This document shows, one piece after another, positions 30,898 through 38,919 of a stretch of DNA of 40,474 bases; the stretch's first letter is position 1; each line of letters begins with the position of its first letter. The notes under the pieces are model-generated. The model saw nothing but the letters and a program-made list of their open reading frames with translations, made no database searches and was not told where the DNA came from. Source of the DNA: Streptomyces cellostaticus (GTDB lineage: Bacteria; Actinomycetota; Actinomycetes; Streptomycetales; Streptomycetaceae); contig NZ_JALLIN010000058.1 of the NCBI RefSeq assembly GCF_023630175.1, forward strand, positions 1 to 40,474, written 5' to 3'. The position numbers and the translations under genes were made by a program.

Positions 30898-32511
30898 CTA
30901 GCGGAAGCGGAAGGACTTCATCAGGCGGAGGCTGCGGCTCATGAGCTGCGCGTACTGCGCGTCGTCCATCCCCAGCGACGGCGCCATCGGCAGCATCCGC
31001 TGCCGGGCCACCGTCTGGGCCTCGGTGTACTTGAGGATGCCCTCGGAGCCGTGGCGGCGGCCGAGGCCGGAGTCCTTCATGCCGCCCATCGGCGACTGGA
31101 CGCTGCCGTAGGCGGGCGCGTAGCCCTCGTTGACGTTGACCGTGCCGGTGCGCAGCCGGGAGGCGACGTCCAGGCCGCGCCGGGCGGACTTCGTCCACAC
31201 GGACGCGTTCAGGCCGTACGGCGTGGAGTTGGCGCGCTCGACCGCCTCGTCCTCGGTGCTGAACCGGTACAGGGAGACGACGGGCCCGAAGGTCTCCTCC
31301 TCGCAGACGGCCATGGAGTCCTCGACGCCGTCGAGGATGGTCGGCTCGAAGAAGTACGGGCCGATGTCCGGGCGGGCCACGCCGCCCGCGACCACCTCGG
31401 CCCCCTTGGCGACGGCCTCCTGGACGTGCCGCTCCACGGTCTTGAGCTGCCGCTCCCCCACCAGTGAGCCCATGTCGGCGCCGTAGGCGAGGGAGTTGCC
31501 GAGCCGCATGGCCCGGGTGCGGGCGGCGAAGCGCTCCAGGAAGGCGTCGGCGACGGACTCGTGGACGTACAGCCGCTCGATGGAGATGCAGAGCTGGCCG
31601 GCGGAGGAGAAGCAGGCCCGGACGGCGCCCGCGGCGGCCTTCTCGATGTCGGCGTCCTCCAGGACCAGCATGGCGTTCTTGCCGCCGAGTTCGAGGGAGA
31701 CGCCGACCAGGCGGGCGGCGGCACCCTGCGCGACCTCGCGGCCGGTGCGGGTGGAGCCGGTGAAGGAGACGTAGTCGGCGTGCCTGACCAGCTCGGGTCC
31801 GACGACCGGTCCCTCGCCGAGCACGACCTGGAAGACGCCCTCGGGCAGCCCCGCCTCGACGAGCAGGTCGCGGGCCCACAGCGCGGTGAGGCAGGTCTCG
31901 GTGTCCGGCTTCATGACGACCGCGTTGCCGGCGGCGAACGCGGGCAGCGCGTCGCCGACGGACAGCTCCAGCGGGTAGTTCCAGGGGGCGATCTGGCCGA
32001 CGACCCCGCGCGGGTGGCGCAGTTCGGTGACCTTCGTCAGGGCCGGCACGGCGCCGCCGTGCCTCTTGGGCCGCAGGTAGGCGGGGGCCTTGCGGCCGTA
32101 GTGGCGGGCCGCGACGGCGACGGCCTGCACCTCCTCGTGCGCGTGCAGCCGGGCCTTGCCGGTCTCGAGCTGGATGAGGTCGAGCACCTCGGCCTGGCGC
32201 TCGAGCACCAGGTCGTGGAAGCGGAGCAGCACGGCGGCGCGCTGCCGCACCGGGGTCCTCTCCCAGACGGACTGGGCGGCCCGGGCGGCCGCGAAGGCCT
32301 CTCGGACGTCCTCGGGCGTCGACTCGGGCAGGTCGGCCAGCTTCTCGCCGGTGAAGGGGGTGTGGTTGGCGGTACGGCCGGAGCCGACGACGCCCTTGAT
32401 GAGCTGGGCCACCAGCGTCGGGGTGACCACGTCGGCGGCGGTGCGGACGCCCTCGGGGGCGGGCGCGAGCGGGTTGGTACCGGTGATGTCCGGGGCCTGC
32501 GAGTCCGTCAT
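30898..32511 (-). CDS. NAD(P)-dependent aldehyde dehydrogenase, succinate-semialdehyde type
   Basis: 537 aa ALDH superfamily. Visible are APWNYPLELS (Asn stabilising the oxyanion), GSTRTGREVA (cofactor loop), SLELGGKNAML (general base Glu), FSSAGQLCISIERL (catalytic Cys) and EETFGPVVSLY. It resembles actinobacterial GabD2 succinate-semialdehyde dehydrogenases; the exact substrate is uncertain. ATG 32511 has no SD; TACCCT 8 nt upstream would make it leaderless. Two TGATCA-centred palindromes lie 75-110 bp upstream, suggesting repression by a dimeric regulator. The following gene is the GMC oxidoreductase. Confidence 0.92.
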   Translation of the reverse strand: MTDSQAPDITGTNPLAPAPEGVRTAADVVTPTLVAQLIKGVVGSGRTANHTPFTGEKLADLPESTPEDVREAFAAARAAQSVWERTPVRQRAAVLLRFHDLVLERQAEVLDLIQLETGKARLHAHEEVQAVAVAARHYGRKAPAYLRPKRHGGAVPALTKVTELRHPRGVVGQIAPWNYPLELSVGDALPAFAAGNAVVMKPDTETCLTALWARDLLVEAGLPEGVFQVVLGEGPVVGPELVRHADYVSFTGSTRTGREVAQGAAARLVGVSLELGGKNAMLVLEDADIEKAAAGAVRACFSSAGQLCISIERLYVHESVADAFLERFAARTRAMRLGNSLAYGADMGSLVGERQLKTVERHVQEAVAKGAEVVAGGVARPDIGPYFFEPTILDGVEDSMAVCEEETFGPVVSLYRFSTEDEAVERANSTPYGLNASVWTKSARRGLDVASRLRTGTVNVNEGYAPAYGSVQSPMGGMKDSGLGRRHGSEGILKYTEAQTVARQRMLPMAPSLGMDDAQYAQLMSRSLRLMKSFRFR

Positions 32512-32585
32512 GACGCGCAGGGTATGCCGCGGCGCAGGCTTTGGGTACCCGTCGGTAACGGGGATTCACCGAGTACACACATGGC

Positions 32586-32622
32586 GCCAGTGATCACTGG
32601 CAGCAAATGCGCTGATCAGCGC
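32586..32622. promoter_or_regulatory. Two palindromic operators with TGATCA centres
   Basis: GCCAGTGATCACTGGC (32586-32601) and GCGCTGATCAGCGC (32609-32622) are both perfect palindromes. Their centres are 22 bp apart, two helical turns, so both face the same side of the helix. Confidence 0.6.
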
Positions 32623-32639
32623 GTTGTCGAGTGACGATC

Positions 32640-32680
32640 ACCGCGGGCCGGATTTTTCGGGGCCCGGGGAGGGCCGCGGT
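32640..32680 (-). terminator. Hairpin after the short kinase gene
   Basis: ACCGCGGGCC and GGGCCGCGGT pair with one shift around a GC-rich loop that contains a TTTTT run on the plus strand. It is 25 nt beyond the kinase stop. Confidence 0.35.
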
Positions 32681-32704
32681 GGTGAAAAGGCGGCGCCGCT
32701 CGGG

Positions 32705-33505
32705 TCAGGGGTGCGGTTCGGGTGCCGGGGTCCGCGCCGGCGCCGCAGGCGCCGGGCGGGCGGCGGGCACCGTCGCGCAGGCCTCCAGGGCGGCCGCGAC
32801 CTCCTCGGCGGTCGGCCTCGCGCCCGGGTCCGGCGCGTGCAGCCGGGTCAGCAGCGGTCGCAGCGGGCCGACGTCGCCGCCCTCCACGGCGCCGGCGAGG
32901 AGGGCGCCGAGGGACCACAGGTCGGAGGCGGGTCCGGCGCCGCGTCCGGCGGCCCGCTCCGGCGCGGCGAACCCGGCGGGGACGTCCGCGGCGGGCCCGT
33001 CCCCTGTCCCGAGGTCCGTGACGACGACCCGCCCGGTCCCTGACTCGATCAGGACGTTCTCGGGCTTGAGGTCCCGGTGCACGATGCCCACGGCGTGCGC
33101 GGCACGCAGCGCTCCCAGGACGGCGAGTCCGACACGGGCGGCCTCGGCGGGCGGCAGCGGCCCGCGCCGTACGGCCTCCCGGAGCGACTCGCCCCCCACC
33201 AACTCCATGACGATCCAGGGCAGTCCGCCGTCCAGGACGACATCGTGCAGCGCGACGACCGAGGGATGCCGTACCCGGGCGGCGGTCCGGGCCTCCCGGT
33301 TGAGCCGGTGCGCGAACCGGCGGCTCTCCTCGTCGGCGGCCGACCGCCCGGGCAGAACGGGTTCCTTGACGGCGACGTCCCGCCCCTCCTGCTCGTCCCG
33401 GGCCCGCCAGACGGTCCCGGACGGCCCGGCGCCCAGGCGTGCGAGAAGCCGGTAGCGTCCCCCGATCAGCCGCGCGCCGGGCGGGTGTTCGCCGTCTCCA
33501 CTCAT
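32705..33505 (-). CDS. Short Ser/Thr kinase-like protein with DLG motif and reduced activation loop
   Basis: 266 aa, kinase domain only, without a transmembrane segment or sensor domain. VAVKE (Lys), HRDLKPEN and DLWSLG are normal. The metal-binding motif is DLG instead of DFG (VVVTDLGTGDG), and only about a dozen residues separate it from AAPE, so the usual regulatory Thr residues are missing. It may be a constitutive or weak kinase, or a pseudokinase partner of the four neighbours. ATG 33505 has no SD; TTCGAC-N18-GTACTC upstream could be its promoter. The Ala/Pro-rich tail (about 240-266) is low complexity. Confidence 0.88.
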   Translation of the reverse strand: MSGDGEHPPGARLIGGRYRLLARLGAGPSGTVWRARDEQEGRDVAVKEPVLPGRSAADEESRRFAHRLNREARTAARVRHPSVVALHDVVLDGGLPWIVMELVGGESLREAVRRGPLPPAEAARVGLAVLGALRAAHAVGIVHRDLKPENVLIESGTGRVVVTDLGTGDGPAADVPAGFAAPERAAGRGAGPASDLWSLGALLAGAVEGGDVGPLRPLLTRLHAPDPGARPTAEEVAAALEACATVPAARPAPAAPARTPAPEPHP

Positions 33506-33579
33506 GTCACATGAGTACCGTGCGCACCACGCCCTTGTCGAAGCGGGTCGGGACCGGCCGGCCCCGAACGTCCGTGGCG

Positions 33580-35229
33580 TCAGGGCTTCTTGATCTCCAG
33601 GTTCGCGATCACGGTCCTGGCGACCTCCTCGCCGCGCGCGGTGAAGTCGCCCTTGCCCGGGTAGCCGATGGTGAGTCGGTACAGGTCACCGGCGCCGGTG
33701 CGGTAGTAGAAGATCCGCAGCTCGCGCGGGAGCGGGTGCTGGGAGTCGTCGGTGGTGTACTCGACGGTGTTCGTGGCGGCCTGCCTGCCCTGGTACCTGG
33801 TGCCGTCGTCCGGGTGCGTCCTCGCGCCCTCGGGCATGTCGAGGGTGTAGTCGCCCTCGTTCTTGAACTTCTCGTCCTCGGCGTGCATCTGGGCCACCGC
33901 GTTGCTCTTGATCGCGTGCAGCGAGTCCTCCGACTTCCGGGACAGGTCGAGCACGACCGAGACGGCGCCGCTCGGATCCGTGTACGACACCCAGCTCTGG
34001 TCGGAGTCGCCCTTGTCCGGGTGGCCGGGCACGTAGGAGGCGGGGACGGCGAGGGTGACGCCCAGTCCGGCGTCGGTCCGCTTCGCCCAGCCGTCCGGCA
34101 GCGGTCCCGCGAAGGGATCGGCGAGGACGAGGTACCCGGCCACCGCGGCCGCGGCCACGGCCGCGCCGACACCCAGCCAGGCCTTGCGGCCCGGGCGCGG
34201 GAGGCGGCCGGCCGGCGCGGTGGGCGCGGCGGCCGCCACGTGCTGGGGTGGTTCCGGCGCCGGGGGGTTGGCGGCCGCCTCCAGCAGCGCCCGCACCCGG
34301 CCCGCCGTCGGACGGTGGGAAGGGTCCTTCTGCAGCAGGCTGTTGACGGCCTCCGCCAGCGGGCCGCGGGCGGCCGCCGGTGCGGCCGGGGTGGCGTTGA
34401 GGACGGACTGCAGCGTGGCCGGGGTGTTGCTGCGGCGGAACGGGGAGACGCCCTCGGTGGCGGTGTAGAGCACGACGCCCAGGGACCACAGGTCGCTCGA
34501 CGGCCCGGGGCGCTGCCCCAGCACCCGCTCCGGCGCGATGTACTCGGGCGAACCGACGAAACCGCCGGTGTCGGTCAGGTTCGTCTCGCCCTCGATCTGC
34601 GCGATGCCGAAGTCCGTGAGGACGACCCGGCCGTACCGGCCCAGCAGCACGTTGTCCGGCTTGACGTCCCGGTGCAGCACGCCCGCCGCGTGCGCGGCCT
34701 CCAACGCGCCGAGCACCTCCAGGCCGATCCGCGCCGCCTCGCGCGCGTCCAGCGTGCCCTCCTGCAGCGCGTCGCCCAGCGAGCGGCCGTGCACCAGCTC
34801 CATCACGATCCAGGGCCGGCCGTCCACGACCGCGACGTCGTGCACGTTGACCACGGCGGGGTGGTCGAGCCGGGCCGCCGCGCGTGCCTCGCGGCGCATC
34901 CGCTCGAAGGCGTTGGCGCGTTCACGCTCGGGAAGGTGGTCCGGTACGCGGGGCTCCTTCACCGCGACCTCGCGGTCCACCGTCTCGTCCTTGGCCCGCC
35001 ACACGGTGCCCATGCCGCCGTGCCCGAGCTTGGCGAGCAGCCGGTACCGGCCTGCGATCAGCCGCCCGGTGCCGTCCTGAGCGGCGGGAGCCCGGCCCCG
35101 CTCCGGGCTCGGCGGGGCCGCCGGCCGGGGCACCGCACCGGGCCGCGCACCCGGCACCGGGGCAGGCGGTCGCAGAACAAAACTCGTCGTGTCGTCGGCC
35201 GTACGGCCGGCTCCCCCGTCACTGCTCAT
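33580..35229 (-). CDS. Membrane Ser/Thr protein kinase with PsbP/Mog1-like extracytoplasmic domain
   Basis: 549 aa. A Pro/Ala-rich N-terminus (1-55) precedes a canonical Hanks kinase: GHGGMG loop, VAVKE, HRDVKPDN, DFGIAQ, SPEYIAPE. A Pro/Ala linker leads to one transmembrane helix (about 360-380, WLGVGAAVAAAAVAGYLVL). The outside domain of about 165 residues begins LPDGWAKRTDAGLGVTLAVP and ends EEVARTVIANLEI; it is not PASTA. It shares a layout with the neighbouring kinases (DxxGxxxxVPxxY...Y...G...F..V...). ATG 35229 directly follows ATATGGAT and lacks an SD, so it is probably leaderless. All catalytic residues are present, so it is predicted active. Confidence 0.92.
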   Translation of the reverse strand: MSSDGGAGRTADDTTSFVLRPPAPVPGARPGAVPRPAAPPSPERGRAPAAQDGTGRLIAGRYRLLAKLGHGGMGTVWRAKDETVDREVAVKEPRVPDHLPERERANAFERMRREARAAARLDHPAVVNVHDVAVVDGRPWIVMELVHGRSLGDALQEGTLDAREAARIGLEVLGALEAAHAAGVLHRDVKPDNVLLGRYGRVVLTDFGIAQIEGETNLTDTGGFVGSPEYIAPERVLGQRPGPSSDLWSLGVVLYTATEGVSPFRRSNTPATLQSVLNATPAAPAAARGPLAEAVNSLLQKDPSHRPTAGRVRALLEAAANPPAPEPPQHVAAAAPTAPAGRLPRPGRKAWLGVGAAVAAAAVAGYLVLADPFAGPLPDGWAKRTDAGLGVTLAVPASYVPGHPDKGDSDQSWVSYTDPSGAVSVVLDLSRKSEDSLHAIKSNAVAQMHAEDEKFKNEGDYTLDMPEGARTHPDDGTRYQGRQAATNTVEYTTDDSQHPLPRELRIFYYRTGAGDLYRLTIGYPGKGDFTARGEEVARTVIANLEIKKP

Positions 35230-35307
35230 GGAACATCCATATCGCGCCACCGGCGTCCGCCACCACAGGGAACACGAACCGGTCACGAAGCCGTGACCGA
35301 GCGGGAA

Positions 35308-36990
35308 TCAACGCGCCGTGGCCGAGAAGGTGTCCACGGCCACGTCGAAGTACTCCCTGGCCTCCCGGACCCGTCCGACCGGCGCCGACACCCACACGTC
35401 GTACATCCGGCCGTCCTCCTCCCAGCACAGGTCGTAGGTGTGGCGCGGGCCCTCGGCGGCGCTGAAGCCGTCCCAGGTGAACTCCCAGAGCGCGGCGGGG
35501 TGTCCGGCGTGCGTGGTCCCGATGACCCGGCCGTCGTGGTAGCCCGGGTTGGTGCCGGCCCCCTCCGCCGCCGCCCGGCTCATCACCGCGGCGGGGCCGC
35601 CCGCGGCGGGCGGGGAGACCTTGACGCCGAGGCGGAAGGTCAGGCCCGGGGAGAGGTAGAAGACGCGCTCGCCCTGCCGCTCGCGGTCGAAGTCCTCCGG
35701 CACGGCCAGCGAGAATCCGGCCGGGTCCCGTGCGGTGCGGTAACCGGAGGGGGCGGTGTGGGGCCGGGACGCCGCGGGCGCGCCGCTCGCGGAGTCCGCC
35801 GGGGACGGCGTGGGCCTGCCCGTCGGCGGTGCCCCGGAGCGGCTGGTCGGCGCCGCCGGACTGCTCGTCGTGCCGCCGGGCGGGCCGCCGCCCTCGCCCT
35901 GGTGCAGCAGCAGTGCCGCCGCCGAGATGCCCGCCCCGGCCACCGCGGCGACCAGCAGGGCGGCGATCAGCACCCCGCGCGAGGACTGGCGGGCGGGCGG
36001 GGGCCGTTCCGGCGTCGGCCGGTCGCCCGGCGCCCGCGGCACGTCGGGCTCGGTCGGCGGGTGGCCCGCTCCGGCCGCACGGGCCGCGAGGGCGACGATC
36101 CTGGGGGTGCGGCCCGTCGCCGGCGGTTCGGGGGCGGCCGGTGTGCGGCCCGTCTCCAGGAACGTCCGCAGCATCCGCTCGGCGTCCGCCGCGTCCAGCC
36201 GGCGGTCGGGGTCGCGCTCCAGCAGGCCCCGTACGACGGGCAGCAGCGGTTCGGCCTGCGACGGTGGCCGGATCTCGGCGGCGACGACGGCGTGCAGGAT
36301 GCCGCCGAGCGAGTCCCGCCGGAACGGGGACTCGCCGCTGAGCACCGTGCACAGCAGGGCGCCGAGCGACCACAGGTCGGACTCGGGCCCGGTCTGGGTG
36401 CCGGCCATCCGCTCCGGGGCGGTGTACTCGGGCGAGCCGACGAAGGAGCCGGTCTCGGTGAGCGTGGTGGCGCCCGCGACCTGCGCGATGCCGAAGTCGG
36501 TGAGCACCACCCGGCCGGTGCCGGACTCCAGCAGCACGTTCGCGGGCTTGATGTCGCGGTGCAGCACGCCGGCCTCGTGCGCGACCCGCAGCGCGCCCAG
36601 CAGGTCGGCGCCGATCCGGGCGGCCTCGACGGCGTCGACGGGGCCGTGCCTGGCGATGCGGTCGGCGAGGGAGCCGCCGTCGATCAGTTCCATGACGAGG
36701 TACGGGCGGTCGTCCTGCTCGACGACGTCGTGCACGACGATGATGTGGGGGTGCCGCAACTGCGCGACCGCCCGCGCCTCACGGAAGGTGCGGTCCCGGC
36801 GGCGGCGGGCGTCGTCGTCCGGGAGGGAGTCGTCGGCCGCCAGCTCCTTGACCGCCACCAGCCGGCCCAGCACCTCGTCGCTCGCCCGCCAGACGACGCC
36901 CATGCCGCCGCGTCCGATCCGCTCCTGGAGGCGGTAACGGCCCGCGATCACGCGGAAGTCGTCCCCGTCGGATCCCATGAGGCCCATCAT
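35308..36990 (-). CDS. Membrane Ser/Thr protein kinase with PsbP/Mog1-like extracytoplasmic domain
   Basis: 560 aa from ATG 36990; ATG 36978 (MGSDGDDFRV) is also possible. Kinase domain about 12-275: GRGGMG, VAVKE, HRDIKPAN, DFGIAQ, SPEYTAPE. Linker with a Pro/Arg-rich stretch, then a transmembrane helix (about 342-363, GVLIAALLVAAVAGAGISAAAL). The outside domain is Pro/Ser-rich at first, then SGYRTARDPAGFSLAVPEDF through HPAALWEFTWDGF to REYFDVAVDTFSA. Predicted active. It is in a tandem row with 50-150 bp gaps to the other kinase genes, probably co-expressed in part. Confidence 0.92.
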   Translation of the reverse strand: MMGLMGSDGDDFRVIAGRYRLQERIGRGGMGVVWRASDEVLGRLVAVKELAADDSLPDDDARRRRDRTFREARAVAQLRHPHIIVVHDVVEQDDRPYLVMELIDGGSLADRIARHGPVDAVEAARIGADLLGALRVAHEAGVLHRDIKPANVLLESGTGRVVLTDFGIAQVAGATTLTETGSFVGSPEYTAPERMAGTQTGPESDLWSLGALLCTVLSGESPFRRDSLGGILHAVVAAEIRPPSQAEPLLPVVRGLLERDPDRRLDAADAERMLRTFLETGRTPAAPEPPATGRTPRIVALAARAAGAGHPPTEPDVPRAPGDRPTPERPPPARQSSRGVLIAALLVAAVAGAGISAAALLLHQGEGGGPPGGTTSSPAAPTSRSGAPPTGRPTPSPADSASGAPAASRPHTAPSGYRTARDPAGFSLAVPEDFDRERQGERVFYLSPGLTFRLGVKVSPPAAGGPAAVMSRAAAEGAGTNPGYHDGRVIGTTHAGHPAALWEFTWDGFSAAEGPRHTYDLCWEEDGRMYDVWVSAPVGRVREAREYFDVAVDTFSATAR

Positions 36991-37041
36991 GCCGCACCGG
37001 CCGCACCCGTTCGGGTCGGTGATCGGCCAAGCCTGGGCCGG

Positions 37042-38766
37042 TCAGCCGGCGGCCGGCGGCTGCCAGCTCCGCAGCACCCAGTGGAACTGCTTGCTGGACT
37101 GCGGCCAGTCCGCCTCGGGTGTCGACATGTAGATCGCGTACTCGGTGCCCTCGCGCGAGAAGTACGTCTCCTCGACGGCGTGCCGGGGACCGGCCTCGTA
37201 GGGCGGGTCCTTCGCCAGCGCGTCCCAGGTCATCTCCCACAGCGCCGCCTGGCGATCGCGGTAGGTGTTCGCCTTCATGGTCACCCGGTGGTAGTTGACC
37301 AGCGATTGAATCTGCCCTTCCAGGTTCTTCTGGTGCTCGAGGGCGTTGGCGAAGTCCGAGCTGGTGTCGATGGAGATGCGCAGGAAGTGCTTGCCGCCGT
37401 CGGGCGTGTAGTCGACCTGCCGGAGGTCCGGGTCGGCCTGCCCGGCGCTCTGCGCACCGGCCTGCGCGCCGACGACCCTGCGCGACCAGCCCTCGGGCAG
37501 GTACACGGTGAAGCCCCACGGGTCGTGGTACGCCTGCCAGGAGTCGGGCACGACTCCGCCGGGCTTCGGTGTGGCGCTGCTGTCGCCGCCGGCGGAGGCC
37601 GACGGCGTGACCTGGTGGGTGTCCCCGCCGGCGCCGGTGTCCCGCCGCGCGCCGTCCCACTGCTGGAAGGCGACGGCCGCGCCTCCGCCGATCACGGCCG
37701 CGGCGGCGACGACCAGCGCGAGGGCGCGCAGCCTGCGCCGGGGCCGGGTCGGCCTGCCCGCGGGTGCGGGGGCCACCGCGGTCGCGCCGGTCGTGGAACG
37801 GCCCGCGCGGGCCGGTTCGCCGGGCAGCCGGCCGGGCGCGGTCTCTCCGGAGGGGTGGCCGGTGGAAGCGTGGGCGGTGCCGCCCGTCGCGCCGTCGTGC
37901 GCGCCGGATCCCTGCGCCGGTACGAACGCCGGTGCGTGCGGCAGGCGGCCCTGCGCCGCCTCGGCGAGCATGCGTTCCGCGTCCTGCGGCCCCGGCCGCC
38001 GGGCCGGGTCCTTGCGGAGCAGGGCGGTGATGACGGGCCCGAGCGGACCGGCGTTGCGGGGCTCCTCCACCTCCTCCTCGACGACCGCCTGCATGGTGCT
38101 GAGCGGCGAGGTGCGGCGGAACGGCGAGCGGCCCTCGACCGCCGTGTACAGCGTGGCCCCGAGCGCCCACAGGTCCGAGGACGGGCCCGGGTCGTGGCCG
38201 CGCACCCGTTCGGGCGCGAGGTAGTCGACCGAGCCGACGACCTCTCCGGTGCGGGTGATGGTGGAGTCGCCCTCGATCTGCGCGATGCCGAAGTCGGTGA
38301 GCAGGACCCGGCCGTCCCGGCCGAGGAGGACGTTGCCTGGCTTGACGTCCCGGTGCAGGACGCCCGCCGCGTGCGCGGCGCGCAGGGCCCGCAGTACCCA
38401 CAGGCCGATCCGCGCGGCCTCGGGGGCTTCGAGGCGGCCGCTCTCCTTGACCGCGTCGGCCAGCGAGTGGCCCTCGACCAGTTCCATCACGATCCACGGG
38501 CGGCCGTCGTGCTCCAGCACGTCGTGGACGGTGACGACGGCGGAGTGGTTGATGCGTGCGGCGGCCCGCGCCTCGGCCCGGGTGCGGGCCAGCAGGACGG
38601 CCTGGTCGCTCTCCGAGACGTAGAGCGCCGCGGTCAGCTCCTTGACGGCGACGTGACGGTGCAGCACCTCGTCGTGGGCGCGCCACACCCGGCCCATGCC
38701 GCCGCTGCCGATGGAATCGGCGAGCCGGTAGCGGCCCGCTATGAGCAGGCCCTGCATCTGATTCAC
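37042..38766 (-). CDS. Membrane Ser/Thr protein kinase with PsbP/Mog1-like extracytoplasmic domain
   Basis: 574 aa from GTG 38766 (ATG 38757 is an alternative). Kinase domain about 5-265: GSGGMG, VAVKE, HRDVKPGN, DFGIAQ, SVDYLAPE. A Pro/Gly/Thr-rich linker, a transmembrane helix (about 350-370, ALALVVAAAAVIGGGAAVAF) and an outside domain WQAYHDPWGFTVYLPEGW ... AALWEMTWDAL ... SSKQFHWVLRSW follow. The YxDPxGFxxxxPxGW...A.WE.TW order is the same as in the neighbour kinase. Predicted active. A candidate promoter lies at 38795-38823. Confidence 0.92.
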   Translation of the reverse strand: MNQMQGLLIAGRYRLADSIGSGGMGRVWRAHDEVLHRHVAVKELTAALYVSESDQAVLLARTRAEARAAARINHSAVVTVHDVLEHDGRPWIVMELVEGHSLADAVKESGRLEAPEAARIGLWVLRALRAAHAAGVLHRDVKPGNVLLGRDGRVLLTDFGIAQIEGDSTITRTGEVVGSVDYLAPERVRGHDPGPSSDLWALGATLYTAVEGRSPFRRTSPLSTMQAVVEEEVEEPRNAGPLGPVITALLRKDPARRPGPQDAERMLAEAAQGRLPHAPAFVPAQGSGAHDGATGGTAHASTGHPSGETAPGRLPGEPARAGRSTTGATAVAPAPAGRPTRPRRRLRALALVVAAAAVIGGGAAVAFQQWDGARRDTGAGGDTHQVTPSASAGGDSSATPKPGGVVPDSWQAYHDPWGFTVYLPEGWSRRVVGAQAGAQSAGQADPDLRQVDYTPDGGKHFLRISIDTSSDFANALEHQKNLEGQIQSLVNYHRVTMKANTYRDRQAALWEMTWDALAKDPPYEAGPRHAVEETYFSREGTEYAIYMSTPEADWPQSSKQFHWVLRSWQPPAAG

Positions 38767-38794
38767 GTTGCCCCGCAATGTTATTGACAGGGTC

Positions 38795-38823
38795 AGACTA
38801 AGGACCGGCCCTCCCCCTGGGAA
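38795..38823 (-). promoter_or_regulatory. Candidate promoter of kinase gene
   Basis: Read leftward: TTCCCA (38823-38818), 17 nt, TAGTCT (38800-38795). The leader would be about 22 nt with GGGG as a weak SD. Confidence 0.35.
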
Positions 38824-38919
38824 CACGAGGGGTACCAAGGTGACAGTCCTGTGACGGTTGTCGCTTCCGGCGCGCGGGAGGAACCCGGCGCCGTTTGCCG
38901 CAGGCGGTGTACGGGGCGC

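Noticed and set aside
33439..38787. A 1782-codon open frame on the plus strand across the kinase genes
   Set aside because: It is antisense to four genes with complete kinase motifs and encodes Arg/Gly/Val-rich shadow protein typical of 72% GC DNA.
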